From assembly GCA_963789355.1 (NCBI GenBank), contig CAWBKK010000001.1:1-64000 (forward strand): a DNA stretch of 64,000 bases, read 5' to 3'. Of the stretch, positions 27,036 through 35,795 are shown piece after piece. Below the pieces are notes generated by a model. The model made no database searches. It was not told the DNA's origin and saw only the letters and a program-made list of their open reading frames with translations. The number at the start of each line of letters is the position of its first letter. Within the stretch, counting starts at the first letter, position 1. The stretch comes from Gaiellasilicea sp963789355. Lineage in GTDB: Bacteria > Actinomycetota > Thermoleophilia > Gaiellales > Gaiellaceae. Made by a program: the position numbers and the translations under genes.

Positions 27036-28435
27036 CGGAGCCGCTCCGGCACGGGGTCGAAGCCGAGCGCCGCCTCGAGCGCGTGCCCGGCCTTGAAGAG
27101 CGTGTTCTCGGACAGCTGCGGCCCGATCAGCTGCAGTCCCACCGGCAACCCCTCCGAGAGGCCGCAGGGGACGTTCAGCCCCGGCAGCCCGGCCATGCAG
27201 GAGGGGATCGTGAGCAGGTCGGAGAGGTACATCGCGAGCGGGTCGGCCGCCTTCTCGCCGAGCTTGAAGGCCACCGTCGGCGACGTCGGCGAGACGAGGA
27301 GGTCGAAGTGCTCGAAGGCAGCGGCGTGCTCGCGCGCGATCAGCGTCCGCACCTTCTGGGCCTGGCCGTAGTAGGCGTCGAAGTAGCCGGCCGAGAGCGC
27401 GTAGGTGCCGAGCATGATCCGGCGCTTCGGCTCGTCGCCGAAGCCGGCGTCGCGCGTCCGCTCGACCATCTCGTAGTAGTTCTCGGCGTCGACGCGGAGG
27501 CCGTAGCGGACGCCGTCGTAGCGGGCCAAGTTCGAGGAAGCCTCGGCCGGGGCGATCAGGTAGTAGCAGGCGAGCCCGTACTCGACCGAGCGCGGCAGCT
27601 CGCACTCCCCCACCTCGGCGCCCAGCTCGCGGGCGAGCTCGATCGCCTTCTGCACGGCAGCGGTGACGCCCGGCTCGATCCCCTCGGCTTCGTTCATCTC
27701 CTTCGGGACGCCGATCCGCAGGCCGGCGAGGCTTTCGCCCTCGGGCAGCTCGACCGGCGGCACGTCGACCGTCGTCGAGTCGGCCGCGTCTTTCCCGCTG
27801 ATGATCGAGTAGAGGCGCGCGCAGTCGCGGACGTTCCTCGCGACGGGGCCGACCTGGTCGAGGCTGGACGCAAACGCGACGACCCCGTAGCGGCTGACGG
27901 TGCCGTAGGTCGGCCGCAGCCCGACGTTCCCGCAGAGCGCCGAGGGCTGCTTGATCGAGCCGCCGGTGTCGGAGCCGAGCCCCCAGGGCGCGAGCCCGGC
28001 CGAGACCGCCGCCGCGGTGCCGCCGCCGGAGCCGCCGGGAACGCGCTCCGGATCCCAAGGGTTGTGCGTCGGACCGTAGGCCGAGTTCTCGGTCGACGAG
28101 CCCATCGCGAACTCGTCCGTATTCGTCTTGCCGATCACCGGCAGCCCGGCCGCGCGGCAGCGCGCGGCCACGGTCGCGTCGAAGACCGGAACGTAGCCGG
28201 CCAGGATCTTCGAACCGGCCGTGGTCTCGACGCCCTTGGTCGAGATCACGTCCTTGAGCGCGATCGGAACGCCGTCGCCCCCAGGCTCCTCGACCGTCCG
28301 GAGGTAACAGTGGAGCTCGCCGTCGCGCTCGGCGACCGCGTCGAGGTAGGCGCGATGAAGCTCGGCGCCGGATACCTCCTTGCGCTCGAGCAGCCCGATC
28401 GCCTCCTCGGCCGTCAGTCGCAGCGTGTCGATCAT
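27032..28435 (-). CDS. gatA: Asp/Glu-tRNA(Asn/Gln) amidotransferase subunit A
   Basis: 467 residues of the amidase-signature family: catalytic Lys in VPIALKDVISTKGVETTAGS, Ser-Ser pair region in PGGSSGG-type block (VPGGSGGGTAAAVSAGLAPWGLGSDTGG, read in parts), and GLRPTYGTVSRYG. Supplies ammonia from glutamine to GatB. Note the block reads PGGSGGGTA here, with the cis-Ser in the following SDTGGSIKQP segment. Both neighbours overlap by 4 bases. Confidence 0.97.
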   Translation of the reverse strand: MIDTLRLTAEEAIGLLERKEVSGAELHRAYLDAVAERDGELHCYLRTVEEPGGDGVPIALKDVISTKGVETTAGSKILAGYVPVFDATVAARCRAAGLPVIGKTNTDEFAMGSSTENSAYGPTHNPWDPERVPGGSGGGTAAAVSAGLAPWGLGSDTGGSIKQPSALCGNVGLRPTYGTVSRYGVVAFASSLDQVGPVARNVRDCARLYSIISGKDAADSTTVDVPPVELPEGESLAGLRIGVPKEMNEAEGIEPGVTAAVQKAIELARELGAEVGECELPRSVEYGLACYYLIAPAEASSNLARYDGVRYGLRVDAENYYEMVERTRDAGFGDEPKRRIMLGTYALSAGYFDAYYGQAQKVRTLIAREHAAAFEHFDLLVSPTSPTVAFKLGEKAADPLAMYLSDLLTIPSCMAGLPGLNVPCGLSEGLPVGLQLIGPQLSENTLFKAGHALEAALGFDPVPERLR

Positions 28436-28731
28436 GCCGTCGGCGGCACCTTGAACAGGTCGCCTTCTCGGGCGGGCGCGTTCGCGAACACCTCGTCCAG
28501 GCCCAGCGACGGCCGCGGCTCGTCCCCGGACAATTCGTCTCGAGACAGTGTGTTGACGAGCTCGAGCGGGTGGGACGTCGGCGGCACGTCGGCGAGGTCG
28601 AGCTCGCTCACCTTCGAGACCGCCTCGAGGATCGCGCTCAGCTCGCCGGTGAGCCGCTCGGCCTCCTCGTCGGTCAGCTCGAGGCTCGCCAGCTTGGCGA
28701 CGTGGAGCACCTCTTCGCGCGTGATTGCCAT
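28432..28731 (-). CDS. gatC: Asp/Glu-tRNA(Asn/Gln) amidotransferase subunit C
   Basis: 99 residues, starting ITREEVLHVAKLASLELTDEE and ending with the LRPD-like segment and GDLFKVPPTA. Small stabilising subunit of GatCAB. First gene of the gatCAB-cupredoxin-membrane protein operon; ATG at 28731. Confidence 0.96.
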   Translation of the reverse strand: MAITREEVLHVAKLASLELTDEEAERLTGELSAILEAVSKVSELDLADVPPTSHPLELVNTLSRDELSGDEPRPSLGLDEVFANAPAREGDLFKVPPTA

Positions 28732-28740
28732 CGATTCATC

Positions 28741-28778
28741 CTTTCAAAGAGAACGGGCCCCCTTGCGGGAGCCCGTTC
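28741..28778 (-). terminator. Rho-independent terminator of the cold-shock gene
   Basis: Stem of GAACGGGC with its complement (28751-28758 and 28771-28778), extended by CCC/GGG, followed on the minus strand by TCTTTG. It lies 22 bases after the csp stop and just before gatC. Confidence 0.75.
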
Positions 28779-28799
28779 GAAGCTCGACCCGGAGGGTGA

Positions 28800-29000
28800 C
28801 TAGCCGGCCGTGACGTTCGCGGCCTGGGCGCCCTTGGGGCCCTGGACGACCTCGAACTCGACCTTCTGACCTTCGGTCAGCGACTTGTAGCCGTCCATCG
28901 TGATCGCGGAGAAGTGAACGAAGACGTCCTCGCCACCCTCGCGCTCGATGAACCCGTAACCCTTTTCGTTCGAGAACCACTTAACGGTGCCCTGCGCCAA
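28800..29000 (-). CDS. Cold-shock protein (CspA family)
   Basis: 66 residues from a TTG start with GGAGGAGG upstream. RNP1 (KGYGFIE) and RNP2 (VFVHFSAI) motifs of the cold-shock domain are intact; TVKWFSNEKGYGF at the start. Single-stranded nucleic acid-binding RNA chaperone. Followed by its own terminator, so monocistronic or the last gene after folD. Confidence 0.96.
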   Translation of the reverse strand: MAQGTVKWFSNEKGYGFIEREGGEDVFVHFSAITMDGYKSLTEGQKVEFEVVQGPKGAQAANVTAG

Positions 29001-29076
29001 CTGACTTTCCTCCTCCGGTGAAGCGACGGCTCATCCACCGAGCCGCCGACCTTGATACAGCGCGCGAAACATAGCC

Positions 29077-29936
29077 TTACGCGGCGGGATGTGCAAGATC
29101 CCCGACGCGATAACGCGCGGCGCGAACCGTGCTCCGGAGCAGCATCGCGATCGTCATCGGGCCGACGCCGCCGGGCACCGGCGTCAGAAATCCTGCGCGC
29201 TCGGCCGCGGCCGAATCGACGTCGCCTACGAGACCGTCCTTCGGTCCGGTTGATGCCGACGTCGATCACCGCCGCGCCCTGCTTCAGCATCGCGCGCCGT
29301 GACGATGCCGGGGACGCCGACGGCGGCGACGACGACGTCCGCGCGCGAGACCTCCGCCGCGAGGTCGCGGGTGCGCGAGTGGCAGATGGTGACGGTGGCG
29401 TGCCGGTGCAGGAGGAGCAGCGCCGCCGGCTTGCCGACGATGTCGCTGCGGCCGATCACGACCGCGTTCGCGCCCTCGAGCTCGACGCCGTACTCGTCCA
29501 GCAGCGCCAGCACGCCGAGCGGCGTTCCCGGGACATGGGCAGGCGTCCCGGCGAGGAGCAGCCCGGCGTTGACGGGATGGAAGCCGTCGACGTCCTTGAC
29601 GGGATCGACCGCGCGGATCACGCGGCCCTCGTCGATCTGATCTGGCAGCGGCAGCTGCACGAGGATCCCGTCGATCGCGTCGTCCGCGTTCAGCTCCGCG
29701 ACGAGCGCGAGCAGCTCCGCCTCGCCGGTCTCCGCGGGCAACCTGAGATCGCGCGCTTCGATCCCGACCTCGAGCGTGGCCTTGTGCTTCATCCGGATGT
29801 AGACGTCCGAGGCGGGATCGTCGCCGACGAGCACGGTGGCGAGCCCGATCGGGCGCGAGAACGCCGCCACCTCGTGCGCGACCTCCGCGCGGATCCGCGC
29901 GGCGAGGGCCTTTCCGTCCATGAGCGTCGCGGACAC
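29077..29936 (-). CDS. folD: Methylene-tetrahydrofolate dehydrogenase/cyclohydrolase (two apparent frameshifts)
   Basis: N-terminal KALAARIRAEVAHEV, catalytic Lys region YIRMKHKATLEVGIEA, GILVQLPLPDQID, DVDGFHPVNAG and NADP site VVIGRSDIVGKPAALLL with TVTICHSRT. The frame breaks near 29291 and 29242; deleting one base at each joins VPGIVTAR to MLKQGAAVIDVGINR and then to DGLVGDVD...PVPGGVGPMTIAML with a TAA at 29077. About 285 residues. A normally essential one-carbon enzyme with two single-base insertions argues for sequence error. Confidence 0.9.
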
Positions 29937-29965
29937 GAACGCGGAGGATAGTAGGCTCGCGGCCG

Positions 29966-31264
29966 ATGGCGAACTGGGCGCGGAGGCTGCGGCCGAGTGG
30001 AGCGCTCTGGCACAACCGCGACTTCAGGCGGCTCTGGGCGGCGCAGACCGTGAGCCAGTTCGGCAGCGAGATCACGGGCCTCGCCCTGCCGCTCGTCGCG
30101 ATCCTCGTGCTGGACGCGAGCACGTTCGCGGTGGCGGCGCTGGCCGTCGTCGACTGGCTCCCGTTCTTCCTTTTCAGCCTTCCGGCTGGCGTCTGGATCG
30201 ACCGGCTACCCCGCCGGCCGATCCTGATCGCAGCCGATCTCGGCCGCGCCGCCGTGCTCGGGTCGATCCCGCTGGCGTACGTCTTCGACGTCCTGACCCT
30301 GGGCCAGCTCTACGTCGTCGGTCTCCTCGCCGGCACCTTCACCGTCTTCTTCGACCTCTCCTACCAGTCGTACCTGCCCTCGGTCGTCGAGCGAGGCGAG
30401 CTCGGCGAGGGAAACTCCAAGCTCGAGGTGAGCCGCTCGTCGGCTCAGGTGGCGGGCCCCGGCCTCGCCGGCCTCCTCGTCTCCGCCCTGACCGCGCCCT
30501 ACGCGATCCTCGCGGACGCGCTCAGCTTCCTCGCGTCGGCGCTCTTCCTCTCGCGGATCGCGCGTCGCGAGCGGAAGCCCGAGCGGCCGCCCGACGCTCG
30601 CCCCGCCTTCCGGGCCGAGATCCGCGAGGGGCTGCGGTTCGTGCTCCGGCACCCGATCATGCGGTCGATCGTGATCTTCGTCGGGATCAGCAACGTCTTC
30701 GTGACGATGCTCTTCGCGATCTACCTCGTCTATGCGGTGCGCGTGCTCGATCTCGACGTGACGACGATCGGGGTGATCTTCTCGCTCGGCAGCGTCGGCT
30801 CGCTGATCGGCGCGGTGACCGCGACCCGCGTCGCTCGCCTCGTCGGAATCGGCCCCGGCCTGATCGCGGTCGCGACGACCGGCAGCCTCGGGCTGCTCCT
30901 GATCCCGCTCGCGTCCGGCGACCTCGTGATTCCCTTCCTCGTCGTCGCCAACGTGCTCTGGGGGTTCTTCGCCCTCAACTACTTCGTCAGCGCGATCAGC
31001 TTGATCCAGGCGATCACGCCGGATCACCTGCTCGGGCGCACGAACGCCTCGCGCCGGTTCCTCGTCCAGGGCGTGATCCCGGTGGGTGCGCTCCTCGGCG
31101 GCACGCTCGGGAGCGTCCTCGGTCTCCGCACGACGATCGCGATCGGCGCAATCGGCGCGGCGGTCGCGGTGCTCCCGCTCGTCTTCTCGCCACTGCGGGC
31201 CGTGCGGACGACGGCGGACGCCGAAGAGCTCGTCCGGGAGTACAACGCGCGGTTTGCCCGCTGA
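29966..31264 (+). CDS. Major facilitator superfamily transporter
   Basis: 432 residues, twelve transmembrane helices, N-terminal FRRLWAAQTVSQFGSEITGLALPL typical of the MFS_3/enterobactin-exporter-like family, with the loop DRLPRRPILIAADLGRA after helix 2. Probably a drug or metabolite exporter; substrate unknown. Divergent from folD by 29 bases. Confidence 0.88.
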   Translation: MANWARRLRPSGALWHNRDFRRLWAAQTVSQFGSEITGLALPLVAILVLDASTFAVAALAVVDWLPFFLFSLPAGVWIDRLPRRPILIAADLGRAAVLGSIPLAYVFDVLTLGQLYVVGLLAGTFTVFFDLSYQSYLPSVVERGELGEGNSKLEVSRSSAQVAGPGLAGLLVSALTAPYAILADALSFLASALFLSRIARRERKPERPPDARPAFRAEIREGLRFVLRHPIMRSIVIFVGISNVFVTMLFAIYLVYAVRVLDLDVTTIGVIFSLGSVGSLIGAVTATRVARLVGIGPGLIAVATTGSLGLLLIPLASGDLVIPFLVVANVLWGFFALNYFVSAISLIQAITPDHLLGRTNASRRFLVQGVIPVGALLGGTLGSVLGLRTTIAIGAIGAAVAVLPLVFSPLRAVRTTADAEELVREYNARFAR

Positions 31265-31321
31265 TAGCGTCGTTCGATCGAGCGCCACGGCCCACGGAGT
31301 CAGCGAATCGCTCTCAGCGTC

Positions 31322-32005
31322 GTGCGCTCGCTCGGGATCGGCGTGTGGCGCCTCGGCGAGCGGCTCGGGCTGAACGTGATCGGCGCAACCGAAGGTCCGA
31401 GAGTGACGAGCGACGACGGGCGGCGGGAGACATTCGAGCGGTTGATCGCCGCCGCTCGGGCCGGTGACGGCACGCTCGACCCGAGCCCGTATCCGGCGCA
31501 CGAGCTGCTGACCTATCTCGTCGACCGCCACGGCTTGCTCCTCCACGGCTCGAACCACGGCGCCCTCGACGTGCTCGAGCCGCAGCCCGCTCGGGATCTC
31601 GACACGTCGCTGCATGCGGTCGTCGCCTGCGACGACGGGATCTGGCCGATCTTCTACGCCGTCGTCGCGCGGGATCGCGTCGAAGGCGTGGTCACCGCCT
31701 GCACTCACATCGGACGAGGATCGCGCCGCCGCCGTTTCTACCTGTTCGCGGTCCTGGGCGACCCGGCGGCCCCGGCGACCTGGACGGACGGCGTCGTCTA
31801 TGCGCTGCCGCGTGCCGGCTTTCGCCGCGAGTGGGGCAACGAGTGGGTGAACCCCCAGCCGGTGCGGCCCGTGCTCCGACTGCACCTCCGGCCGGACGAC
31901 TTCCCGCTTCGCGACACCGTGGTCGGCCTGTCGGCGCCCCTCGGCGTTCGCAGCGCCATTGGCCGCCTGCGCGCCGCCAAGCGCGATCGCGCCGCAACCC
32001 CGTAG
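31322..32005 (+). CDS. Uncharacterised protein with possible ADP-ribosyltransferase-like core
   Basis: 227 residues from GTG. The middle reads LLLHGSNHGALDVLEPQPAR, then LHAVVACDDGIWPIFYAVVARD. The order H-G-S, L-E-P, then a strand and helix with D..WP.FYA resembles the beginning of ART-fold proteins (HG[ST], LEPR, AxxxxxAxFFA), but the catalytic Glu cannot be pinned down. Located between an MFS gene and HMG-CoA reductase with no obvious partner. Real coding region by frame length and codon bias; function unproven. Confidence 0.6.
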   Translation: MRSLGIGVWRLGERLGLNVIGATEGPRVTSDDGRRETFERLIAAARAGDGTLDPSPYPAHELLTYLVDRHGLLLHGSNHGALDVLEPQPARDLDTSLHAVVACDDGIWPIFYAVVARDRVEGVVTACTHIGRGSRRRRFYLFAVLGDPAAPATWTDGVVYALPRAGFRREWGNEWVNPQPVRPVLRLHLRPDDFPLRDTVVGLSAPLGVRSAIGRLRAAKRDRAATP

Positions 32006-32015
32006 GGTTGCCGCG

Positions 32016-33233
32016 ATGACGCTCCCGAAATGGCCGCGCCGGAACGACGCGGCGTCGATCTCGGCGCGCCGGGAGGCGATTCGCGGCGTCGTCGGCGACG
32101 GCCCACTCGCACACGACGACGAAACCTGGTCGCGGGCGCAGGAGTCGCACACCGGCGCGATGGTCCTCCCCGTCTCGGTCGTCGGCCCGCTCGTCGTCGA
32201 GCTCGGCACCTACGAGCTGGAGGAGCCGGCGGGCACGCTGCGCGAGAACGGGCGCGCGCAGGAGGACATGCTGGTGCCGCTGGCGCACACCGAGGGCGGG
32301 CTCTCGGATTCGATGTCGCGCGGGCTGAAGGCCGCCGCACTGTCCGGCGGATTCCGAACATATGTCCTGCAGGACAGAATGACCCGTGCATCCTGCTTCG
32401 TCTGCAAAGACACAGGTGATGCGGTAGCACTTGCAAGCTGGCTCGAGGGCTCGGTCGACGACCTTCGCGCCCACCTCGCCGCGCTCGACGATCCCTCGCT
32501 CTCGAAGCGGGCGAAGCTGCGTGAGGTGAAGACGCACGTCGTCGGCCCGATGTGCCACGTCCTCTGGGCCTGGACGACCGGCGACGCCTGCGGGCCGAAC
32601 ATGATGACCCGCAACAGCTATGCGCTCAACATGGGCTACGTGATGCAGCGGGCGCCCGTGAAGCCCGAGCGCGCGATCCTGGAGGCGAACATGGGCGGCG
32701 ACAAGAAGCCCTCCTTCGAGTTCTTCCAGTCGGGGCACGGAAAGACGGTGCTGGCGGAGGCCACGCTCGACGCCGAGACCGTTCGGCGCGTGCTGCGGAC
32801 GACCGTCGACGACCTGCTCGAGCTCTCCTGGGCGGGAACGCACGGCGCCGTCGCGTCCGGGATGCAGTCCGTCGCCTTCACCCCCGCCTCCGCGATCGCG
32901 GCGATCTTCGCCTGCACCGGCCAGGACCTCGGCATGGTCGGGACGAGCTCGATGGCGCACGGCACCGCGCGGCGCACGGAGGACGGCGGCCTGCACGCGG
33001 CAATCCGGTTCCCCGGCCTGGAGGTCGGAACCGTCGGCGGCGGCACGACCCTTCCCTACGCCCGCGACTGGCTCGCGCTCCTGGGCTGCGCCGGGAGCGG
33101 CAAGGTGCACCGGTTCGCGCAGATCGTCGCCGCGGCCGCGCTCGCGCTCGAGATCTCGGCCTCGTCCGCGATGGCGACCGCAGGCTCCGAAAACTTCTTC
33201 CAGGCCCACCACGAGCGCGGAGGGCTCCGCTGA
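32016..33233 (+). CDS. Hydroxymethylglutaryl-CoA reductase
   Basis: 405 residues. Catalytic set is visible: Glu in LAHTEGGLSDSMSRG, Lys in MGGDKKPSFEFF, Asp in CTGQDLGMVGTSSMAHG and the C-terminal His in FFQAHHERGG. TTGDACGPNMMTRN and VGTVGGGTTLPYARDWL are the cofactor-binding blocks. Makes mevalonate from HMG-CoA; no other mevalonate genes are in the window. Codons at about 32350-32440 are atypically AT-rich (ACA, TAT, AGA, GTA, CTT). Starts 11 bases after the previous stop. Confidence 0.85.
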   Translation: MTLPKWPRRNDAASISARREAIRGVVGDGPLAHDDETWSRAQESHTGAMVLPVSVVGPLVVELGTYELEEPAGTLRENGRAQEDMLVPLAHTEGGLSDSMSRGLKAAALSGGFRTYVLQDRMTRASCFVCKDTGDAVALASWLEGSVDDLRAHLAALDDPSLSKRAKLREVKTHVVGPMCHVLWAWTTGDACGPNMMTRNSYALNMGYVMQRAPVKPERAILEANMGGDKKPSFEFFQSGHGKTVLAEATLDAETVRRVLRTTVDDLLELSWAGTHGAVASGMQSVAFTPASAIAAIFACTGQDLGMVGTSSMAHGTARRTEDGGLHAAIRFPGLEVGTVGGGTTLPYARDWLALLGCAGSGKVHRFAQIVAAAALALEISASSAMATAGSENFFQAHHERGGLR

Positions 33234-33252
33234 CGGCGATAAGCTTCCGGCG

Positions 33253-34134
33253 ATGACTGTCGAGCCGGCTGAGGAGCCGATCAACGCGGATCCGACCTTC
33301 GAGCCGCTGATCGAGGCGGAGCGGCAGGCAGCCGACGACGCCGCTCACGACGACAAGGGCCGCGGCGTCCTCCGCTTCTACGAGCTGGCGAAGAAGCAGG
33401 AGTGGCAGGTGCGGGACATGGCCTGGGGCGAGCTCCCGCCGATCCCGGAGACCCGCGCCGGCGCCTCCCCGGAGAAGAAGGAGCGGCGCCGGGCCGTCTG
33501 GCGGTCGGTGATCACGCAGCAGCTTCAGGCCGACGAGCTCGCCGTCTCGATGGCCGGCCAGCTCCTGAACCTGGCTCCCCATCACGAGGCGAAGCTCTAC
33601 TACTCGACGATGGTGCAGGACGAGGCACGGCACGTGGAGGCGTGGCTGAAGCTCGCGAACGAGGCCGGCGGCGTCGCCGAGCGCGATCCACATCTCGACG
33701 AGCTGGCGAAAATGACGCTCGAGGCCGAGACACTCGAGGAGAAGGTCTTCCAGATGCAGGTCTTCTTCGAGCGCCTGATCATCCCGCGCTTCCGGCTGAT
33801 CGCGCGCTCCTCACGGGGCACCCTGCTGGAAGACCTCTGCAACCGGCTCACGATCGACGACGGGATCCACCACAGCGCCGGAGTCGCCTACGAGCGCGTC
33901 CTGCTCGAGGGCGCGTCCAAGCAGACGAAGGACCGGCTGATCAAGGCCGCCAACCGGCTGCTCCCGATCTTCGTCGAGCACGCGCTCTGGCGGCCGAAGG
34001 AGCGCGCCTGGATCGGGAACGTGATGCGCGAGACGGACATCAGGCGCCTCCAGGACGACGTCCGCGACGGGATCCGGATGGCCTCCAGCATGGGTCTCGA
34101 CGTCTCCGACATCCAGCTGCCCTTCGCGGCATAG
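33253..34134 (+). CDS. Ferritin-like diiron protein
   Basis: 293 residues, almost entirely helical. Iron-ligand motifs are EAKLYYSTMVQDEARHVEAW (ExxH = EARH) and IDDGIHHSAGVAYERVLLEG, with LQADELAVSMAGQ before. This is a ribonucleotide-reductase-like/ferritin-like oxidoreductase of unknown substrate. It follows HMG-CoA reductase by 19 bases and precedes the thioesterase directly, so it is probably part of one operon. Confidence 0.78.
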   Translation: MTVEPAEEPINADPTFEPLIEAERQAADDAAHDDKGRGVLRFYELAKKQEWQVRDMAWGELPPIPETRAGASPEKKERRRAVWRSVITQQLQADELAVSMAGQLLNLAPHHEAKLYYSTMVQDEARHVEAWLKLANEAGGVAERDPHLDELAKMTLEAETLEEKVFQMQVFFERLIIPRFRLIARSSRGTLLEDLCNRLTIDDGIHHSAGVAYERVLLEGASKQTKDRLIKAANRLLPIFVEHALWRPKERAWIGNVMRETDIRRLQDDVRDGIRMASSMGLDVSDIQLPFAA

Positions 34135-34601
34135 ACCGGATCCCGCCCCACCATGACCCGTCGTGCTTCGGCTGCGGCGACCACGAGCTCGGGCTGCGGC
34201 TGGCGCTCCCGGCCGAGGAGGGTGCCGACACGTACGCGTCGGCGGTGACGTTCGGCGTCCACCACCAGGGCGGCCCGGGGATCGCGCACGGCGGCATCGT
34301 CGGCGCGGCGCTCGACGAGGCGTGCGGGCTGCTGGCCACCTGGCACCGCTTCCCGGCCGTGACCGCCCGGATCGCGATCCGCTACCGGCGGCCGGCGCCG
34401 ATCAACCGGCTGCTCAGGGTGACGGCGAACGTCGATACCGAACGCGGCCGGCGGATCGAGATCTCGGCCGAGCTCCGGGACGGGGACGAGTTGCTGGCAG
34501 AGGCAGACGGAACCTTCCTGCACGTCCCGCTCGAGCATTTCCTCGCGACGCCGGAGGGCCGAGCCGCCGGCGCTGCCTGGGCGAAGCGCCTCGGCGCCTG
34601 A
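34131..34601 (+). CDS. PaaI/hotdog-fold thioesterase, start uncertain
   Basis: About 155 residues: HHDPSCFGCGDHELGLRLAL, HHQGGPGIAHGGIVGAALDEACGL (hotdog helix, catalytic Asp/Glu region) and ITARIAIRYRRPAPI-like strand. No ATG, GTG or TTG exists between the upstream gene's stop and the conserved FGCG block; the frame begins near an ATA overlapping the TAG stop, or an ATC 9 bases on. The ATG visible at 34153 is in another frame. Hydrolyses acyl-CoA thioesters. Confidence 0.8.
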   Translation: MDRIPPHHDPSCFGCGDHELGLRLALPAEEGADTYASAVTFGVHHQGGPGIAHGGIVGAALDEACGLLATWHRFPAVTARIAIRYRRPAPINRLLRVTANVDTERGRRIEISAELRDGDELLAEADGTFLHVPLEHFLATPEGRAAGAAWAKRLGA

Positions 34602-35405
34602 CTGCGGCAGACTCCAGCCATCCCCTACCAGCTCGAGTTCGAAGACACGTTCGGCGGCGACTCCCTCGACAGCGGTCGCTGGATCCCACACCACCTACCG
34701 CAGTGGAGCTCGCGCAGGCTCTCGGCCGCCCGCTACACGATCGCCGAGGGCTGCCTGACGCTGCGAATCGAAGCCGACCAGGAACCCTGGTGCCCGGCCC
34801 TGGACGGGCAGGTGCGCGTCTCCTCCCTCCAGACCGGCGTCTTCTCGGGGCCGGCGGGCAGCGCGATCGGCCAGCACCGCTTCCATCCCGACGCGGTCGT
34901 CCGCGAGCCGCAAGAGAACGTCCGCCTCTACACGCCGCAGTACGGACGCATTGAGGTGCGGGCGAGGGCGCTCGACGACCCGCGCTCGATGGTCGCGTTC
35001 TGGCTGATCGGCTACGAGGACGAGCCCTCGTCCTCCGGGGAGATCTGCGTCTGCGAGATCTTCGGCCGCGACGTGCGCCCCGACGACGCCCTGGTCGGCA
35101 TGGGCGTGCACCCGTTCGCGGATCCGAACCTCACCGACGATTTCGAGGCCGTCCGCGTCCCGGTCGATGCCCGCGAGTTCCACGTCTACGCCGCCGAGTG
35201 GACGCCGGAGGGCGTCGCGTTCTTCGTCGACGGCCGGCCGGCCAAGTCCGTCCCCCAATCCCCGGCATATCCGATGCAGCTCATGCTCGGGATCTACGAG
35301 TTCCCCCCGGAGGCGGGAGCCGAGCCGCGGACGGAGGTCTATCCGAAGGAGTTCGTCGTCGACTACGTACGCGGTTATCGGCTCCCAGACGGCTCGAACG
35401 GGTGA
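34602..35405 (+). CDS. Glycoside hydrolase family 16-like protein, probable CTG start
   Basis: The conserved N-terminus YQLEFEDTFGGDSLDSGRW, then WSSRRLSAARYTI and TPQYGRIEVRARALDDP, places this in the GH16/beta-jelly-roll family. The catalytic region reads SGEICVCEIFGRD, i.e. E-x4-E instead of the canonical ExDxxE, so activity may be altered or lost. The only ATG (34812) would remove the first 70 conserved residues. Frame opens directly after the thioesterase TGA with CTG at 34602 (ATC at 34620 is the alternative). No signal peptide seen. Confidence 0.75.
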   Translation: MRQTPAIPYQLEFEDTFGGDSLDSGRWIPHHLPQWSSRRLSAARYTIAEGCLTLRIEADQEPWCPALDGQVRVSSLQTGVFSGPAGSAIGQHRFHPDAVVREPQENVRLYTPQYGRIEVRARALDDPRSMVAFWLIGYEDEPSSSGEICVCEIFGRDVRPDDALVGMGVHPFADPNLTDDFEAVRVPVDAREFHVYAAEWTPEGVAFFVDGRPAKSVPQSPAYPMQLMLGIYEFPPEAGAEPRTEVYPKEFVVDYVRGYRLPDGSNG

Positions 35406-35489
35406 TTCACAGGAGGCCGGTCGAGCCTCATGCTGAGAGCAGATCTCTTTGCGGCGGGAGACAAAACCCCCCACCTCCGGAGCCCCCCA

Positions 35490-35777
35490 ATGTCCCGGAT
35501 CGTCTTCGCCGCCGCGATGATCGCCTCAGTCCTCGCCCTCGCCAAGCACGAGCGCGTGCTCGATCGCACCGGCCTGCTCGGGACCTGCTCGGAGGTCGCG
35601 GCACCCGCGCCGGAGGGCGGCCAGTGGCTCGAGTGCCGGCCGGGCCGGCTGACGGGCTATCCCGACCTCTCGCAGGACTCGTGCACGCGGCGCGGCCTGC
35701 GCGGTGAGACGCGGTACTGGATCTGCCCCACCGCCCTGATCGCCGGGCGTTCGCCGAACGAGCAGCCGACGCGGTAG
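35490..35777 (+). CDS. Small secreted or anchored protein with four cysteines
   Basis: 95 residues from ATG 35490 with GGAG upstream. Hydrophobic N-terminus (IVFAAAMIASVLALA), then LLGTCSEVAAP, WLECRPGRL, DSCTRRGLRG and YWICPTAL: four Cys likely forming two disulphides outside the membrane. No family recognised. Confidence 0.65.
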   Translation: MSRIVFAAAMIASVLALAKHERVLDRTGLLGTCSEVAAPAPEGGQWLECRPGRLTGYPDLSQDSCTRRGLRGETRYWICPTALIAGRSPNEQPTR

Positions 35778-35795
35778 CTCGTCTAACGTCCCGCC

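Noticed and set aside
34153..34601. ATG at 34153 as start of the thioesterase
   Set aside because: It is in a different frame; the conserved FGCG block is in the frame without an ATG.
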